DNA from: Nocardia xishanensis NBRC 101358
Lineage (GTDB): Bacteria > Actinomycetota > Actinomycetes > Mycobacteriales > Mycobacteriaceae
DNA: 64,000 nt
Direction: 5' to 3'
Assembly (NCBI RefSeq): GCF_001613365.1
Contig: NZ_BDCF01000009.1
Span: forward strand, 62,001 to 126,000
Made by a program: the position numbers and the translations under genes. Positions 26,710 to 35,741 of this stretch are shown piece after piece. The notes beneath the pieces are model-generated. The model did not search any database. It worked only from the letters and a program-made list of their open reading frames with translations, and was not told the origin of the DNA. How positions within the stretch are numbered: position 1 is the stretch's first letter; every line of letters starts with the position of its first letter.

Positions 26710-27222
26710 TCACCGATGCTGTGTGCGAAAGAAGGTCGACCGTAACCGGCTCGCACGCCGGCGGGGCAACATTGCATGGACCATCAACAAGTCGGCGAAA
26801 GCTTCCGCGTCGTGCTCTCGATCGCTGCCGTAGTCGTCACGTCGCAGCACGCTGCGGATCGCGTCGGCCGACAGCGACGGCATCAGTTCGTGTAGCGGAA
26901 GGTCTGCCGCGTCGTCGGCGTTGTCGGCATTGTCGAGTCCGTGTCCGAGCAGCATGTGCCCGATCTCGTGAGCGATGATCTGGTCGTTGTGCCACGGTGT
27001 CTCGCCGCCGTACATGATCACATCGTCGTGTTCACGGGCGATCCACAGACCAGATCCTGTACCGCAGCCTGTTCCTGCCAAGGCCTCGGGATCGATTGGG
27101 CACAGCTGGATTGCTCGCCCCCGGTACTCGGCCACACGGGCGACATATGCCGATGCGTTCCACGGATAAGGGATCGCTATAACGCTGGCCAGCTCCTCGA
27201 ACTTGGCGGTCAGTCGGTCCAC
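26710..27222 (-). CDS. ImmA/IrrE-like zinc metallopeptidase
   Basis: 170 residues. The motif HEIGHMLLGH is the zinc site, with further acidic residues in REHDAEAFADLLMVHAMLP, the pattern of ImmA/IrrE regulators' proteases. The start is GTG 27222, because GGAGGT lies directly upstream and the previous small ORF stops there (TAGTG overlap); a TTG at 27261 without a clear site is the alternative. ImmA-type proteases usually cleave an XRE-type repressor, but no helix-turn-helix gene is adjacent here. It leads the operon ImmA-MAB_1171c-P450. Confidence 0.8.
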   Translation of the reverse strand: MDRLTAKFEELASVIAIPYPWNASAYVARVAEYRGRAIQLCPIDPEALAGTGCGTGSGLWIAREHDDVIMYGGETPWHNDQIIAHEIGHMLLGHGLDNADNADDAADLPLHELMPSLSADAIRSVLRRDDYGSDREHDAEAFADLLMVHAMLPRRRASRLRSTFFRTQHR

Positions 27223-27377
27223 TACACCTCCAACCGCTGCGTGCCGTCGTTCGGCCGACAAGCGTGCTTCGCCGATCTCGCGACGCCCTGCTCAGGTTCT
27301 GCGTGGGGCCGAAGGTGGTGGATCGCTGGTCGACTCGGTAGCGAACAGGCCGGCGAGAACCCCCCACTGACCGGCAT
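27222..27377 (-). CDS. Possible 51-residue leader ORF coupled to the ImmA-like gene
   Basis: The ORF begins at ATG 27377 with a good GAGGTG site eight bases upstream, and its TAG overlaps the GTG of the ImmA-like gene by one base. The peptide (MPVSGGFSPACSLPSRPAIH...) has no recognisable domain and is rich in Pro, Arg and His. It may be a coupling leader, or a decayed N-terminal part of a longer gene. Support comes from the ribosome site and the overlap only. Confidence 0.35.
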   Translation of the reverse strand: MPVSGGFSPACSLPSRPAIHHLRPHAEPEQGVARSAKHACRPNDGTQRLEV

Positions 27378-28000
27378 GTGCTTCACCTCTTTGCTGCGCT
27401 CGGTGCTTGCCTTCGAACGCCGGATTCCTGCTCGCGGCGCTGACCTCATCGTCGATGTGCCGCCTTGTACGCGACGGCGATACAACCGATCCCGGGCATC
27501 GGGGTGTCGCGAGGACGGCGGCTCATCGAGAACCGTCTCAGGCCGCAGCATGCGCGCCCCACTGAGTTCGGTTGCGCTTCAGGCTATCTGATGAAGCGAC
27601 GATTGGACACGCTTCGTGATCGTGCTGTGTGGCGGCGAGTAGCACGGCCGTCGGATCCAGGAAGAGGTTGTGGCGCACCCGAATTGGGCGAACTGGTCGC
27701 TGCTCGGCCTGCCACCCGTGCGCGTCACAGCGCCAGGTTCGGTGGTGCGGTCGTTCGGTCGACTCGATCGGTGCGGTGCGCCCGCTCGGACTGCTTGGTG
27801 CGCCGATTCTCGACGCGTCGACCGTTCGGGGGTCGGTGGTGGTGCGGTCGACGCACCGAGACGGACGACGGGCGCGAGCACCGCAGCGTGACGAATCCTC
27901 GCCGCGCTGCCGGAAGTCGTCGCGGAGGTCGCCGCCTGGCGCGCCTCAGTAGCGGTGAAAAGTGGACCTGCTCGTTCAGTCGCGAGTCGAGACGACTCGA
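27378..28000. other. Gene-free stretch with short direct repeats
   Basis: No convincing gene is seen in either strand. Long ORFs exist but have shadow-like composition (Arg/Ser-rich, no motif). GGTGGTGCGGTCG occurs twice about 95 bases apart in a segment dense in GTCGA. It separates the ImmA operon from vapBC and may hold the promoter for the ImmA operon or remnants of lost genes. Confidence 0.5.
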
Positions 28001-28474
28001 TCAGAGGTCGTCCGGAAGGACCCGAAACGCCGTGTGTGATGTGAGCGGTGTGAGGGCTCGGAAATCTCGGCGGTCGAGTGTGAGGATCGCGTCGGTTTCG
28101 TACTCGGCCGCGAGTGCTACGCCGACGGCATCGGCGAGATCAAGACGTAAGGCGGGGTAAAGGGTCCGTACTGCATTCGCCTGATCGAGGACGTCCGTAC
28201 TCAGGGTCGCGATTTCGAACAGGCCGAGGCGCGCTTGAGCTGTTATGTCCTCGATCATCGAGACCGCATGCGCTTGCCCGAGCGCGCGCCTGCCGACGTG
28301 GTCGAGTTCGGCGAGGATAAGCGGCGACAATACGATCAGGCCAGCGGCTTCGAGCACCTTGAACGCGCTGTCGCTTTCGGGCGAGGAAGTGTCGAAAGCG
28401 GCAAGGATGCCGGAAGTGTCGGCGATGACTATGCCCGCGCCGGTTGCGTCGATCCCATGGGATCGCGACGTCAC
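28001..28474 (-). CDS. vapC: VapC-type PIN-domain ribonuclease toxin
   Basis: 157 residues from a GTG that overlaps the antitoxin stop (GTGA). PIN-domain acidic residues are all visible: Asp19 in VIADTSGIL, Glu in LAELDHVG, Asp in LDLADAVGVALA and Asp in LTLDRRDFRAL. Such toxins cut RNA in a Mg-dependent way when the antitoxin is degraded. The N-terminal ~12 residues before the first strand are longer than usual. It forms a module with the upstream small gene. Confidence 0.88.
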   Translation of the reverse strand: MTSRSHGIDATGAGIVIADTSGILAAFDTSSPESDSAFKVLEAAGLIVLSPLILAELDHVGRRALGQAHAVSMIEDITAQARLGLFEIATLSTDVLDQANAVRTLYPALRLDLADAVGVALAAEYETDAILTLDRRDFRALTPLTSHTAFRVLPDDL

Positions 28475-28704
28475 CGCGTGTCGTCTTCGACGAGGATTTC
28501 GTCAACGCGTTCGGCCAGGGTCGGATCACCGCTGGCGAACCGGCGTAGCCGTAGAGGCTCCGAGCGGCGCCGCACTCGCATCGCCGCCAAGTGAATTGCG
28601 TCCCTGATGATCTCCGCCTCGCTGACGTGGGTGCGCGCAGCAGCCTCCTTGATCGTCGCGAGGTCGTCGACGTCGGCGTAGACCATGGTCCGCTTGAGAG
28701 GCAT
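28471..28704 (-). CDS. vapB: VapB-type antitoxin, ribbon-helix-helix
   Basis: 77 residues. The N-terminal half fits a ribbon-helix-helix DNA-binding fold (MPLKRTMVYADVDDLATIKE followed by an HVSEAEIIRDAIHLA helix). The basic and acidic C-terminal tail would wrap the toxin. Its stop codon overlaps the toxin start, typical for VapBC. Repeated ACATATGCC boxes at its 5' end suggest self-repression. Confidence 0.83.
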   Translation of the reverse strand: MPLKRTMVYADVDDLATIKEAAARTHVSEAEIIRDAIHLAAMRVRRRSEPLRLRRFASGDPTLAERVDEILVEDDTR

Positions 28705-28725
28705 ATGTGTATGGTGGCATATGTT
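28700..28725 (-). promoter_or_regulatory. Direct repeat at the vapBC start, candidate operator
   Basis: On the minus strand ACATATGCC occurs twice, 16 bases apart, and the second copy contains the antitoxin ATG. The core CATATG is itself palindromic and rare in this GC-rich DNA. This is consistent with a VapB(C) binding site on a short-leader or leaderless mRNA. Confidence 0.5.
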
Positions 28726-28788
28726 GTAGATACCAGCAAGGGCGGTTGTCGGTGCCGGCGCGGGTGATCGGGCCGCTCGACCCCGATT

Positions 28789-28816
28789 TTGTCCTGGTCA
28801 GACCATTGCCTACACT
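28789..28816 (+). promoter_or_regulatory. Promoter of the second half of the spc operon
   Basis: TTGTCC (28789-28794) and TACACT (28811-28816) are 16 bases apart, about 180 bases before rpsH. From the -10 onward, TACACTAGAGCGGTTGCCTG matches the rplN upstream region at 19 of 20 positions. The leader up to rpsH contains a GGTCGGCAGTTGCCGACC hairpin near 28881. Confidence 0.65.
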
Positions 28817-28994
28817 AGAGCGGTTGCCTGGGCGCCTCCATGTCCGCATGTGTACCGATCCGGGCGATACGTACCCCGCCGGTCGGCAGTTGCCGACCGG
28901 ACCAGCCGAATTGTTGTAGGCCCACCATCAGCGCGCTCCCGGGCGCGCGGGTGCTGTATGGGAACCGCAGCGAGAAAGGTGTCGAGGTCGAACT

Positions 28995-29393
28995 ATGACC
29001 ATGACTGATCCGATCGCAGACTTTCTGACCCGTCTGCGCAACGCCAACTCGGCGTACCACGATCAGGTGAAGGCTCCGCACTCGAAGCTCAAGGCGAACA
29101 TCGCCGAGATCCTCAAGCGTGAGGGCTACATCGCCGACTACCGGACCGAGGACGCGCAGGTGGGCAAGACGCTCATCGTCGACCTCAAGTACGGCCCGAG
29201 CCGTGAGCGCAGCCTCGCCGGCGTGCGCCGCGTTTCCAAGCCCGGTCTTCGTGTGTACGCGAAATCCACCAACCTGCCCAAGGTCCTGGGCGGCCTCGGC
29301 GTGGCCATCATCTCCACGTCGCAGGGTCTGCTCACCGACAAGCAGGCGGCACAGAGCGGCGTGGGCGGCGAAGTCCTCGCTTACGTCTGGTAA
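28995..29393 (+). CDS. rpsH: 30S ribosomal protein S8 (uS8)
   Basis: 132 residues, normal length, starting [18 protein letters not shown]; a second ATG two codons in is an alternative start. The C-terminal [12 protein letters not shown] motif is typical. It binds 16S rRNA and in many bacteria also represses spc mRNA. It opens the second half of the operon, about 7.4 kb downstream of rpsN. Confidence 0.98.
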   Translation: MTMTDPIADFLTRLRNANSAYHDQVKAPHSKLKANIAEILKREGYIADYRTEDAQVGKTLIVDLKYGPSRERSLAGVRRVSKPGLRVYAKSTNLPKVLGGLGVAIISTSQGLLTDKQAAQSGVGGEVLAYVW

Positions 29394-29407
29394 GGGAGGT
29401 CAGGACA

Positions 29408-29947
29408 ATGTCGCGCATTGGTAAGAAGCCCATCGCAATCCCGTCCGGTGTCGAGGTGAACATCGACGGCCAGAACGTGTCGGTGAAGGGTCCCAAGGGC
29501 ACCCTCTCGCACGTGGTCGCCGAGCCGATCACCGTCGCCCGTGGCGAAGACGGCCAGCTCGAGGTCGTTCGCCCGAACGACGAGCGCCGCAACCGCTCGC
29601 TGCACGGCCTGACCCGCACCCTGATCTCGAACATGATCGAGGGCGTGACCAAGGGCTACGAGAAGAAGATGGAAATCTTCGGCGTCGGTTACCGCGTGGC
29701 GGCCAAGGGTTCGAACCTCGAGTTCGCGCTCGGCTACAGCCACCCGGTGCCGATCGAGGCGCCCGAGGGCATCACCTTCGCGGTGGAATCGCCCACCAAG
29801 TTCTCCGTGTCCGGAATCGACAAGCAGAAGGTCGGCCAGATTTCGGCGGTCATCCACGGCCTGCGCAAGCCCGACCCGTACAAGGGCAAGGGCATCCGCT
29901 ACGCAGGCGAGGTCGTTCGCCGCAAGGTCGGAAAGACGGGTAAGTGA
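29408..29947 (+). CDS. rplF: 50S ribosomal protein L6 (uL6)
   Basis: 179 residues with [17 protein letters not shown] at the start and [20 protein letters not shown] at the end, as in other L6 proteins. A GGAGGTCAGGAC ribosome site precedes the ATG, 14 bases after rpsH. Confidence 0.98.
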   Translation: MSRIGKKPIAIPSGVEVNIDGQNVSVKGPKGTLSHVVAEPITVARGEDGQLEVVRPNDERRNRSLHGLTRTLISNMIEGVTKGYEKKMEIFGVGYRVAAKGSNLEFALGYSHPVPIEAPEGITFAVESPTKFSVSGIDKQKVGQISAVIHGLRKPDPYKGKGIRYAGEVVRRKVGKTGK

Positions 29948-29949
29948 TC

Positions 29950-30357
29950 ATGGCGCAAACCGAAAACCAGAAGGCCAAGCGCATTCCGCTGGGCAAGGAC
30001 GTGTCGACCCAGCGTCGTCTGTCGAAGACGCGCCGTCACTTCCGCTTGCGCAAGAAGGTCGCGGGCACCACCGAGCGTCCGCGCCTGGTGGTCAACCGCT
30101 CCTCGCGCCACCTGCACGCGCAGCTGATCGACGACTCGCTCGGCAAGACCATCGCCGCGGCGTCCTCGATCGAGGCCGACGTGCGCGCGGTCGAGGGCGA
30201 CAAGACCGCCAAGGGCAAGAAGGTCGGCGAGCTGATCGCCGCCCGTGCCAAGGCAGCCGGTGTCGAGGCCGTCGTATTCGACCGTGGTGGCCACGACTAC
30301 CACGGCCGCATCGCCGCACTGGCCGATGCCGCTCGCGAAGGCGGGTTGAAGTTCTGA
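29950..30357 (+). CDS. rplR: 50S ribosomal protein L18 (uL18)
   Basis: 135 residues from ATG 29950; a GTG two codons upstream overlaps the rplF stop and is a possible start. Conserved features include [16 protein letters not shown] and [19 protein letters not shown]. It binds 5S rRNA with L5. Confidence 0.97.
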   Translation: MAQTENQKAKRIPLGKDVSTQRRLSKTRRHFRLRKKVAGTTERPRLVVNRSSRHLHAQLIDDSLGKTIAAASSIEADVRAVEGDKTAKGKKVGELIAARAKAAGVEAVVFDRGGHDYHGRIAALADAAREGGLKF

Positions 30358-30388
30358 TGATGATGATTGCGAACGGAAGGAACGTCTG

Positions 30389-31039
30389 ATGCCGGGACGT
30401 CAGCGGCGTGACGGCGGAAACGGACCCGCCGGACAGAATGGCAGCAACCCCGAGGGCGGCCGCGGCGATCGTCGCGGCGGTGGCGATCGTCGCGGTGGCG
30501 GCGACCGTCGGGACAACGCGGCCGAGAAGAACCAGCTCGAGCGCGTCGTCGCGATCAACCGCGTCTCCAAGGTCGTGAAGGGTGGTCGTCGCTTCAGCTT
30601 CACCGCCCTCGTGATCGTCGGCGACGGCAACGGTCTGGTCGGCGTCGGCTACGGCAAGGCCAAGGAAGTTCCCGCGGCCATCCAGAAGGGTGTCGAGGAG
30701 GCTCGCAAGGGCTTCTTCCGCGTCCCGATGATCGGCTCCACCATCACCCACCCGGTTCAGGGTGAGGCGGCGGCCGGCGTGGTCATGCTGCGTCCGGCTT
30801 CCCCCGGTACCGGTGTGATCGCCGGTGGCGCGGCTCGTGCCGTGCTGGAATGCGCTGGCATTCACGACATTCTGGCCAAGTCGCTCGGTAGCGACAACGC
30901 GATCAACGTCGTGCACGCGACGGTTGCCGCGCTCAAGCAGCTGCAGCGTCCGGAAGAGGTGGCGGCCCGTCGTGGCCTGCCCCTCGAGGACGTCGCTCCG
31001 GCGGGCATGCTGCGTGCGCGTGCGGGACAGGGAGCCTGA
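30389..31039 (+). CDS. rpsE: 30S ribosomal protein S5 (uS5)
   Basis: 216 residues. The core is typical ([35 protein letters not shown]). The N-terminal ~45 residues are a Gly/Arg-rich extension with repeated DRRGGG units, longer than in E. coli but common in actinobacteria. S5 helps decoding accuracy and mRNA unwinding. Confidence 0.97.
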   Translation: MPGRQRRDGGNGPAGQNGSNPEGGRGDRRGGGDRRGGGDRRDNAAEKNQLERVVAINRVSKVVKGGRRFSFTALVIVGDGNGLVGVGYGKAKEVPAAIQKGVEEARKGFFRVPMIGSTITHPVQGEAAAGVVMLRPASPGTGVIAGGAARAVLECAGIHDILAKSLGSDNAINVVHATVAALKQLQRPEEVAARRGLPLEDVAPAGMLRARAGQGA

Positions 31040-31041
31040 CA

Positions 31042-31221
31042 ATGGCAGATCTCAAGGTGACCCAGATCAAGAGTTCGATCGGCGCCAAGCAGAATCAGCG
31101 CGACAGCCTGCGGACCCTCGGCCTGCGTGGCATCCGCAAGTCGGTCGTGCGTGAGGACAACGCCCAGAACCGCGGGCTGATCAACGTCGTGCGCCACCTC
31201 GTGACAGTTGAGGAGGTCTGA
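31042..31221 (+). CDS. rpmD: 50S ribosomal protein L30 (uL30)
   Basis: 59 residues: [20 protein letters not shown], then [18 protein letters not shown], ending [10 protein letters not shown]. Length and sequence match L30. It starts two bases after rpsE and ends one base before rplO. Confidence 0.97.
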   Translation: MADLKVTQIKSSIGAKQNQRDSLRTLGLRGIRKSVVREDNAQNRGLINVVRHLVTVEEV

Positions 31222-31222
31222 C

Positions 31223-31666
31223 ATGACCATCAAGTTGCACCACCTGCGTCCCGCCCCTGGCGCCAAGACCGAGAAGACCCGCGTTGGTCGCGGTGAAGGC
31301 TCCAAGGGCAAGACCGCGGGCCGTGGTACCAAGGGCACCAAGGCGCGCAAGAACGTCCCGGCCGCCTTCGAGGGCGGGCAGATGCCGCTGCACATGCGGC
31401 TGCCCAAGCTCAAGGGCTTCACGAACCGGTTCCGCACCGAGTACCAGGTCGTGAACGTGGGCAAGATCGCCGAGCTGTTCCCGCAGGGCGGCGAGATCGG
31501 CAAGGCCGAGCTGGTCGCCGCCGGCGCGGTGCGCAAGAACCAGCTGGTCAAGGTTCTCGGCGATGGCGAGATCGGCGTCGCGGTCCAGGTGACCGTCGAC
31601 AAGGTGACCGGCGCCGCCAAGGAGAAGATCACCGCGGCCGGTGGCACTGTCACCGAGCTGGGCTGA
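31223..31666 (+). CDS. rplO: 50S ribosomal protein L15 (uL15)
   Basis: 147 residues from ATG 31223, with GAGGAGG inside the end of rpmD. The Gly/Lys-rich start ([19 protein letters not shown]) and [16 protein letters not shown] are diagnostic. Last gene before a strong hairpin, so it probably ends the ribosomal transcript. Confidence 0.97.
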   Translation: MTIKLHHLRPAPGAKTEKTRVGRGEGSKGKTAGRGTKGTKARKNVPAAFEGGQMPLHMRLPKLKGFTNRFRTEYQVVNVGKIAELFPQGGEIGKAELVAAGAVRKNQLVKVLGDGEIGVAVQVTVDKVTGAAKEKITAAGGTVTELG

Positions 31667-31681
31667 CGGTACTCTGCAACT

Positions 31682-31720
31682 AGTGGCACCGGACGAGTGA
31701 CGAGCTCGTCCGGTGCCACT
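31682..31720 (+). terminator. Strong hairpin terminator after rplO
   Basis: A perfect 16-bp stem (AGTGGCACCGGACGAG, 31682-31697, with 31705-31720) has a 7-base loop and begins 15 bases after the rplO stop. It separates the ribosomal operon from secY, whose own leader (31721-31843) follows. Confidence 0.8.
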
Positions 31721-31843
31721 GTTAGAGTTCAATTGTTGTCTGCCAAGCCACGTCATGGCTTTCGGCGTCCCCCTGTACGCCAGGGAATCGGGCGAAGCTG
31801 AAACTGCCATGTCATGACCATGTCGTTCGCGCCAGGAGGATCA

Positions 31844-33166
31844 GTGCTTTCCGCCTTCGTATCGGCCTTCCGGACTCCGGACTTACGGCGGAAGATTCTC
31901 TTCACGCTGGGGTTGGTCGCGCTGTACCGTGCCGGTGCCGCGTTACCGTCTCCCGGCGTCGACTACAAAGCCGTCCAGGAATGTGTCGACCTGGTCTCCG
32001 GCGGTGAGAACGCGGGCATCTACCAGCTGATCAACCTGTTCTCCGGTGGTGCGCTGCTGCAGTTGTCGGTCTTCGCGATCGGCATCATGCCCTACATCAC
32101 CGCCAGTATCATCATTCAGCTGCTCACGGTCGTCATCCCGCGGTTCGAGGAACTGCGCAAGGAAGGCCAATCCGGCCAGACGAAGATGACGCAGTACACG
32201 CGGTACCTGTCGATCGCGCTGGCCATCCTGCAGGCGACCGGTCTGGTCGCGCTCGCGGCGCGTGGTCAGCTGCTCCAGGGCTGCCAGAAAGACATCCTCG
32301 CCGACACCAGCATCTTCGGCATGATCATCATCGTGCTCGTGATGACCGCGGGCGCGGCGCTCGTCATGTGGTTCGGCGAGCAGATCACCGAGCGCGGCGT
32401 CGGCAACGGCATGTCCCTGCTGATCTTCGCGGGCATCGCCGCGCGCATCCCCACCGAGGGCAAGGCCATCCTGGACAGCCGTGGCGGACTCGTGTTCGGC
32501 CTGGTGTGTGTCGCCGCGTTCGCCATCATCGTCGCGGTCATCTTCGTCGAGCAGGGCCAGCGCCGGATTCCGGTTCAATACGCGAAGCGCGTGGTCGGCC
32601 GCAAGATGTACGGCGGCTCCTCGACCTACCTGCCGCTGAAGGTCAACCAGGCGGGCGTCATCCCGGTGATCTTCGCCTCCTCGCTGCTCTACCTGCCGAA
32701 CCTGGTCGCGCAGCTGACGGGAGCGCAGAACGAGCCCGAACCGAGCTGGTGGCAGGAGATCATCCAGAAGTACCTGGTGAACCCGGGCAACCCGGTGTAC
32801 ATCGCCATCTACTTCGGCTTGATCGTGTTCTTCACCTACTTCTATGTCGCGATCACCTTCAATCCGGAGGAACGCGCCGACGAGATGAAGAAGTTCGGCG
32901 GCTTCATCCCGGGGTATCGTCCCGGTAAGCCGACTGCCGACTATCTGAACTTCGTCCTGAGCCGCATCACCCTCCCCGGCTCCATCTACCTCGGTCTGGT
33001 AGCAGTCCTGCCGAACCTGTTCCTCGATATCGGCAACTCCGGTGGCGCCCAGAACCTCCCGTTCGGCGGTACCGCGGTGCTGATCATGGTGAGCGTCGGC
33101 TTGGACACCGTGAAGCAGATCGAAAGCCAGCTGATGAATCGAAATTACGAAGGGTTCCTCAAGTGA
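31844..33166 (+). CDS. secY: Preprotein translocase channel subunit SecY
   Basis: 440 residues from GTG 31844, chosen because AGGAGG is six bases upstream and the product then starts [17 protein letters not shown], the usual actinobacterial SecY N-terminus. Ten membrane helices are apparent, with the conserved [18 protein letters not shown] plug-region segment, [14 protein letters not shown] and [18 protein letters not shown]. It forms the Sec channel with SecE and SecG. Its stop overlaps adk (GTGA), so secY-adk are co-translated. Confidence 0.98.
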   Translation: MLSAFVSAFRTPDLRRKILFTLGLVALYRAGAALPSPGVDYKAVQECVDLVSGGENAGIYQLINLFSGGALLQLSVFAIGIMPYITASIIIQLLTVVIPRFEELRKEGQSGQTKMTQYTRYLSIALAILQATGLVALAARGQLLQGCQKDILADTSIFGMIIIVLVMTAGAALVMWFGEQITERGVGNGMSLLIFAGIAARIPTEGKAILDSRGGLVFGLVCVAAFAIIVAVIFVEQGQRRIPVQYAKRVVGRKMYGGSSTYLPLKVNQAGVIPVIFASSLLYLPNLVAQLTGAQNEPEPSWWQEIIQKYLVNPGNPVYIAIYFGLIVFFTYFYVAITFNPEERADEMKKFGGFIPGYRPGKPTADYLNFVLSRITLPGSIYLGLVAVLPNLFLDIGNSGGAQNLPFGGTAVLIMVSVGLDTVKQIESQLMNRNYEGFLK

Positions 33167-33708
33167 GAGTTGTACTGCTCGGTCCGCCGGGTGCCGGCAA
33201 AGGCACCCAGGCCGTCCTGCTGTCGGAAAAGCTGGGCGTCCCGCACATCTCCACAGGGGATCTTTTCCGCGCGAACATCGGCCAGCAGACTCCGCTGGGT
33301 CGCGAAGCGCAGAAGTACATGGACGCGGGCGACCTGGTGCCCAGCGACGTCACCAACCGCATGGTCGAGGCGCGAGTCAACGAGCCGGACGCCGTGAACG
33401 GCTTCGTGCTGGACGGCTACCCGCGCACCATCGATCAGGCCGAGGCGCTGGAGAAGATCCTCGGCGACATGGACAAGAAGCTGGACGCTGTCCTGTGCTT
33501 CGTCGTGCCGGAGGACACCGTGGTCGAGCGGATGCTCGCGCGTGGCCGCGCCGACGACAGCGAGGACGTGATCCGCAACCGGCTCCGGGTGTACCGCGAG
33601 GAGACCGAGCCGCTGCTTCAGCATTACGACGGCTTGGTCGTCACGGTCGACGGCGTCGGCGAGGTGGACGAGGTCAACGGACGCGCGCTGCGCGCGCTTG
33701 GCCACTGA
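33163..33708 (+). CDS. adk: Adenylate kinase, short type
   Basis: 181 residues. The Walker A loop [10 protein letters not shown] is at residues 7-16, followed by [12 protein letters not shown], the NMP-binding [13 protein letters not shown] and the lid [18 protein letters not shown]. The lid is short, without a zinc finger, as in mycobacterial Adk. It converts ATP and AMP to two ADP. GTG start overlapping secY. Confidence 0.98.
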   Translation: MRVVLLGPPGAGKGTQAVLLSEKLGVPHISTGDLFRANIGQQTPLGREAQKYMDAGDLVPSDVTNRMVEARVNEPDAVNGFVLDGYPRTIDQAEALEKILGDMDKKLDAVLCFVVPEDTVVERMLARGRADDSEDVIRNRLRVYREETEPLLQHYDGLVVTVDGVGEVDEVNGRALRALGH

Positions 33709-33734
33709 TGTCCTTGTCTCGGGAACGCTGAGCC

Positions 33735-34538
33735 ATGGTCTTCGGGCGCAACAAGAGCAAGAAGGTGGTGCCGTTCCGCACCGCCGGTGAGCTGGACGCC
33801 ATGGCGGCGGCGGGCGCGGTGGTAGGCCGCACCCTGGTCGCCGTGCGCGCGGCCGCCAAGCCCGGGGTCTCGACCCTGGAACTGGACGAGGTCGCCGAGC
33901 AGACCATCCGCGATGCCGGTGCAGTGCCGTCCTTCAAGGGCTACCACGGCTTCCCGGCCTCGATCTGCGCGTCGGTGAACGACCGAGTCGTGCACGGGAT
34001 TCCGACCGGGGAGGAAATCCTCACCGAGGGCGATCTGATCTCGATCGACTGCGGCGCCATCCTGGACGGCTGGCACGGCGACTCCGCGTGGACCTTCGGC
34101 GTCGGCGAGATCATCGAGGCCGACCGTCTGCTGAGCGAGGCCACCCGGCTGTCCATGGAGGCGGGCATCGCGGCGATGCTGCCGGGCAACCGGCTGACCG
34201 ACGTGTCGCACGCCATCGAAATGGGCACCCGCGCCGCGGAGGAACTGCACGGCCGGGCCTACGGCATCGTCGACGGTTACGGCGGGCATGCCATCGGCCG
34301 CGAGATGCACATGGACCCGTTCCTGGCCAACGAGGGCGCGCCGGGCAAGGGCCCGAAGCTGGTGGTCGGCTCGGTGCTGGCCATCGAACCCATGCTCACC
34401 CTCGGCACCACCCAGACCAAGGTGCTCGACGACGACTGGACCGTGGTCACCCTGGACGGCAGCCGCTCCGCCCACTGGGAACACACCGTCGCTGTCACCG
34501 AGGACGGCCCGCGCATTCTCACCGTGCGCCCCGAGTAG
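33735..34538 (+). CDS. map: Methionine aminopeptidase, type I
   Basis: 267 residues. The metal ligands are visible: two Asp in [16 protein letters not shown], His in [16 protein letters not shown], Glu in LAIEPML and Glu in [11 protein letters not shown]. It removes the initiator Met from new proteins. It lies 26 bases after adk and is followed by a terminator. The infA-rpmJ-rpsM block that follows map in many actinobacteria is not here. Confidence 0.97.
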   Translation: MVFGRNKSKKVVPFRTAGELDAMAAAGAVVGRTLVAVRAAAKPGVSTLELDEVAEQTIRDAGAVPSFKGYHGFPASICASVNDRVVHGIPTGEEILTEGDLISIDCGAILDGWHGDSAWTFGVGEIIEADRLLSEATRLSMEAGIAAMLPGNRLTDVSHAIEMGTRAAEELHGRAYGIVDGYGGHAIGREMHMDPFLANEGAPGKGPKLVVGSVLAIEPMLTLGTTQTKVLDDDWTVVTLDGSRSAHWEHTVAVTEDGPRILTVRPE

Positions 34539-34553
34539 CGCGAAAGTTCCGCA

Positions 34554-34584
34554 CGGCGGCTCCCGATAGGATCGGGGGCCGCCG
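34554..34584 (+). terminator. Hairpin terminator after map
   Basis: A 14-bp stem with one G-T pair (CGGCGGCTCCCGAT with ATCGGGGGCCGCCG) has a 3-base loop and is followed by TTTCGCTTT. It ends the secY-adk-map transcript. Confidence 0.75.
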
Positions 34585-34632
34585 TTTCGCTTTCCGCGGG
34601 CAGCCACCTCTCGTCCAGACAAGGAGCACGCC

Positions 34633-35520
34633 GTGACGTTGCGTTTCGGGATTCAGCTCGCGCCCAAAGCTACCGAACTGCATCGGATCCGGGAGCTGGC
34701 CAAGATCGCCGACGCGGACGGGCTCGATTTGCTCGGCATCCAGGATCACCCGTACTCCGGAGCGCTGGTCGACACTTTCGCGCTGATCGCCACCGTGTTG
34801 GCGGAAACCGAGCGGCTGCGGGTCTTTCCGGACGTCGCGAGCCTCCCGCTGCGCGGGCCCGCGATGCTGGGCAAACAGGCGGCGACATTGGATCTGCTCA
34901 GTGGCGGACGGTTCGAGCTCGCCCTCGGCGCGGGCGCGTTCTGGCCCGCCATCAAGGCGATGGGCGGCCCGGAGCGCACGAATCCCGAAGCGCTGCAAGC
35001 GCTGGAGGAGGCTACCGAGATCATCCGCGCGATGTGGCGGCCCGACGCGAAGGCCACTGTCGACGGCACGCACTATTCCGTGCACGGCGTGCAGTCGGGT
35101 CCGGCGCCGGCACATCCCGTCGGGATCTGGTTCGGCAGCGTCGGCCCGAAGGCCAACGCGCTGACCGGACGGATCGCCGACGGTTGGGCGGCGCCGATCC
35201 CGCACTATCTGCCCTACGAGAAATGGCAAGGTGCACAAGACACTATTTCCGCGGCCGCCGTCGACGCCGGACGTTCCCCGGCGGACATCACCCGCATGGC
35301 ACAGCTGGTCGGGACGATCACCGACGCGCCCGGCCCGGTGCGCTTGCGCGGCGAGGAACCGATTCGCACCGACGCCGCGGGCTGGGCCCGTATCTTGGTC
35401 GATCTCGCCGTGACGACCGGCTTCGACACGTTCGTGTACTGGCCTGAGTCGCCCGACGATACCCAGCTTCGCCGCTGGATCGGTGACGTCGTTCCTTGCA
35501 CCCGCGCCCTGTGCGCTTAG
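34633..35520 (+). CDS. LLM-class (luciferase-like, probably F420-dependent) oxidoreductase
   Basis: 295 residues from a GTG start with AAGGAG upstream. Family features: LRFGIQLAPKATELHRIREL at the start, LDLLGIQDHPY, LLSGGRFELALGAGAFWPAI, and IWFGSVGPKANALTGRIADG near the flavin pocket. Relatives use F420 or FMN with small-molecule substrates; the substrate here is unknown. It is alone between two terminator-like elements. A small CGAGTAG/CTACTCG hairpin lies in the 221-base gap downstream (35635-35652). Confidence 0.85.
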   Translation: MTLRFGIQLAPKATELHRIRELAKIADADGLDLLGIQDHPYSGALVDTFALIATVLAETERLRVFPDVASLPLRGPAMLGKQAATLDLLSGGRFELALGAGAFWPAIKAMGGPERTNPEALQALEEATEIIRAMWRPDAKATVDGTHYSVHGVQSGPAPAHPVGIWFGSVGPKANALTGRIADGWAAPIPHYLPYEKWQGAQDTISAAAVDAGRSPADITRMAQLVGTITDAPGPVRLRGEEPIRTDAAGWARILVDLAVTTGFDTFVYWPESPDDTQLRRWIGDVVPCTRALCA

Positions 35521-35741
35521 CCGAGACCTTCGGCAGTGCAGCGGTTTTCGGCGGTTCTTCTCGGTACCTCCCAGGCTCGGTCGTGAACTCTCCGACGATG
35601 CAGTCAGATTAGGTTCCGCACCCGGATAGGTTCCCGAGTAGCGAACTACTCGAATCTCGTTGCGAGGAGCCGCAGCTTGCCCGTGAGGGCGCGCGGCGTG
35701 CAGCGGTCGGCGCTACCGAATACGCTGGGGCGGACCGTGAT

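Noticed and set aside
27222..27300. ImmA-like gene broken by frameshift from an upstream part
   Set aside because: A stop lies upstream in frame, but the strong ribosome site before GTG 27222 and the stop-start overlap support a normal start there.
27465..28160. Long plus-strand ORF in the gap before vapBC
   Set aside because: It is rich in Arg and Ser, shows no motif, and overlaps the vapC gene on the other strand.
21596..28994. Phage or insertion sequence as carrier of the accessory segment
   Set aside because: No integrase, transposase, terminal repeats or target duplication were seen at the borders.
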